From an uncultured Thalassotalea sp. (GTDB lineage Bacteria; Pseudomonadota; Gammaproteobacteria; Enterobacterales; Alteromonadaceae), in NCBI GenBank assembly GCA_947492575.1, contig CANLNK010000007.1, positions 124,001 to 188,000 of the forward strand: a DNA stretch of 64,000 bases. The letters run 5' to 3'. Below are positions 63,886 to 64,000 of the stretch, piece by piece (within the stretch, counting starts at the first letter, position 1; each line of letters opens with the position of its first letter). A model generated the notes under the pieces. It searched no databases, had not been told where the DNA came from, and saw only the letters and a list, made by a program, of their open reading frames with translations. Both the position numbers and the translations under genes were made by a program.

Positions 63886-64000
63886 ATGGCAATATTTCCT
63901 GAACTAATCGATATTCCGTTTGAGCATCGTCATCAGTGCTGGTTTTGTGGTGAACCAAGCCACGTATCATTTACCTTTCCTCATAGCGGCTATTTGGTTA
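63886..64000 (+). CDS. Start of a small CxxC protein, cut by the window edge
   Basis: An open plus-strand frame runs from after a stop at 63823 to the window end. From ATG 63886 it reads [20 protein letters not shown], then [18 protein letters not shown]. The CWFCGEPS motif has a CxxC that could bind zinc, as at the start of HNH-like or zinc-ribbon proteins. I recognise no named family. The ribosome binding site is weak and the true start may be upstream in the same frame. Confidence 0.5.
   Translation, partial: MAIFPELIDIPFEHRHQCWFCGEPSHVSFTFPHSGYLV

Noticed and set aside
1-64000. CRISPR arrays, tRNA or rRNA genes, prophage
   Set aside because: No regular repeat–spacer pattern, cloverleaf-like gene with conserved TTCRA loop, rRNA segment or phage structural gene was recognised on reading both strands; a tRNAscan run would be decisive for tRNAs.

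Overview
The window looks like chromosomal DNA of a marine gammaproteobacterium of the Alteromonadales, most likely near Colwelliaceae (Colwellia/Thalassotalea). The placement is inferred from gene content and order: csiV beside mfd, ycgL–transglycosylase–ycgN, an rnm–yciO–scpAB–rluB block facing a trp operon, pntAB, a Na+-linked transporter of the AGCS and NSS types, a TonB receptor and a moderate-to-low GC content. No rRNA, tRNA, CRISPR array or prophage was seen. One short non-autonomous mobile element is present.

Layout. 1–9 kb: truncated pabB, class I fumarase, rmuC, two diguanylate cyclases, an NSS transporter, and a two-gene unit of a metallo-beta-lactamase-fold hydrolase plus a voltage-gated channel with an unusually acidic selectivity filter. 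9–22 kb: a uracil-DNA-glycosylase-family protein, a small XRE regulator/membrane-protein pair with three upstream repeat sites, rsuA, a tautomerase-like isomerase, a second type I signal peptidase, a PhzF-family protein, DUF1244, an oversized CsiV, Mfd and an Asp-rich lipoprotein. 22–26 kb: a GST and a secreted subtilase with PKD and FN3 domains, preceded by a clear class I cyclic-di-GMP riboswitch. 26–34 kb: a minus-strand operon, DAHP synthase–trpE–trpG–trpD–trpCF–trpB–trpA, behind a leader peptide with three consecutive Trp codons and a transcription attenuator. 34–45.8 kb: rnm, yciO, scpA, scpB, rluB, rnd, ycgL, lytic transglycosylase, a 269-bp MITE-like element, ycgN, gamma-carbonic anhydrase and pntAB.

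46–62 kb is the most interesting part. A POT-type peptide transporter, a delta1-pyrroline-2-carboxylate-reductase-like protein and an aminopeptidase P form one unit. About 8 kb further on, a Cys/Thr-type trans-3-hydroxy-L-proline dehydratase is divergent from an M9 collagenase lipoprotein, and an alanine/glycine:cation symporter follows. The same palindrome, TTGTATACAA, lies on the promoter of the peptide transporter and midway between the dehydratase and collagenase genes. I read this as a collagen/hydroxyproline utilisation regulon: cut collagen outside, import short peptides, release residues next to Pro/Hyp, turn 3-hydroxyproline into proline, and take up Gly/Ala. Its regulator is not in the window.

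Lying between the two halves is an AT-rich cassette (50.5–56 kb) with an AsnC-family regulator divergent from a TonB receptor, an NCS1 permease and a DUF917 (S-methyl-thiohydantoin desulfurase-like) protein, with a perfect 17-bp-arm palindrome in the divergent promoter region. It looks like a separately acquired uptake and breakdown module for a small heterocycle. A lipoprotein built of seven exact 18-residue DGSG repeats follows. The window ends with an RhlE-type helicase and the start of a small CxxC protein.
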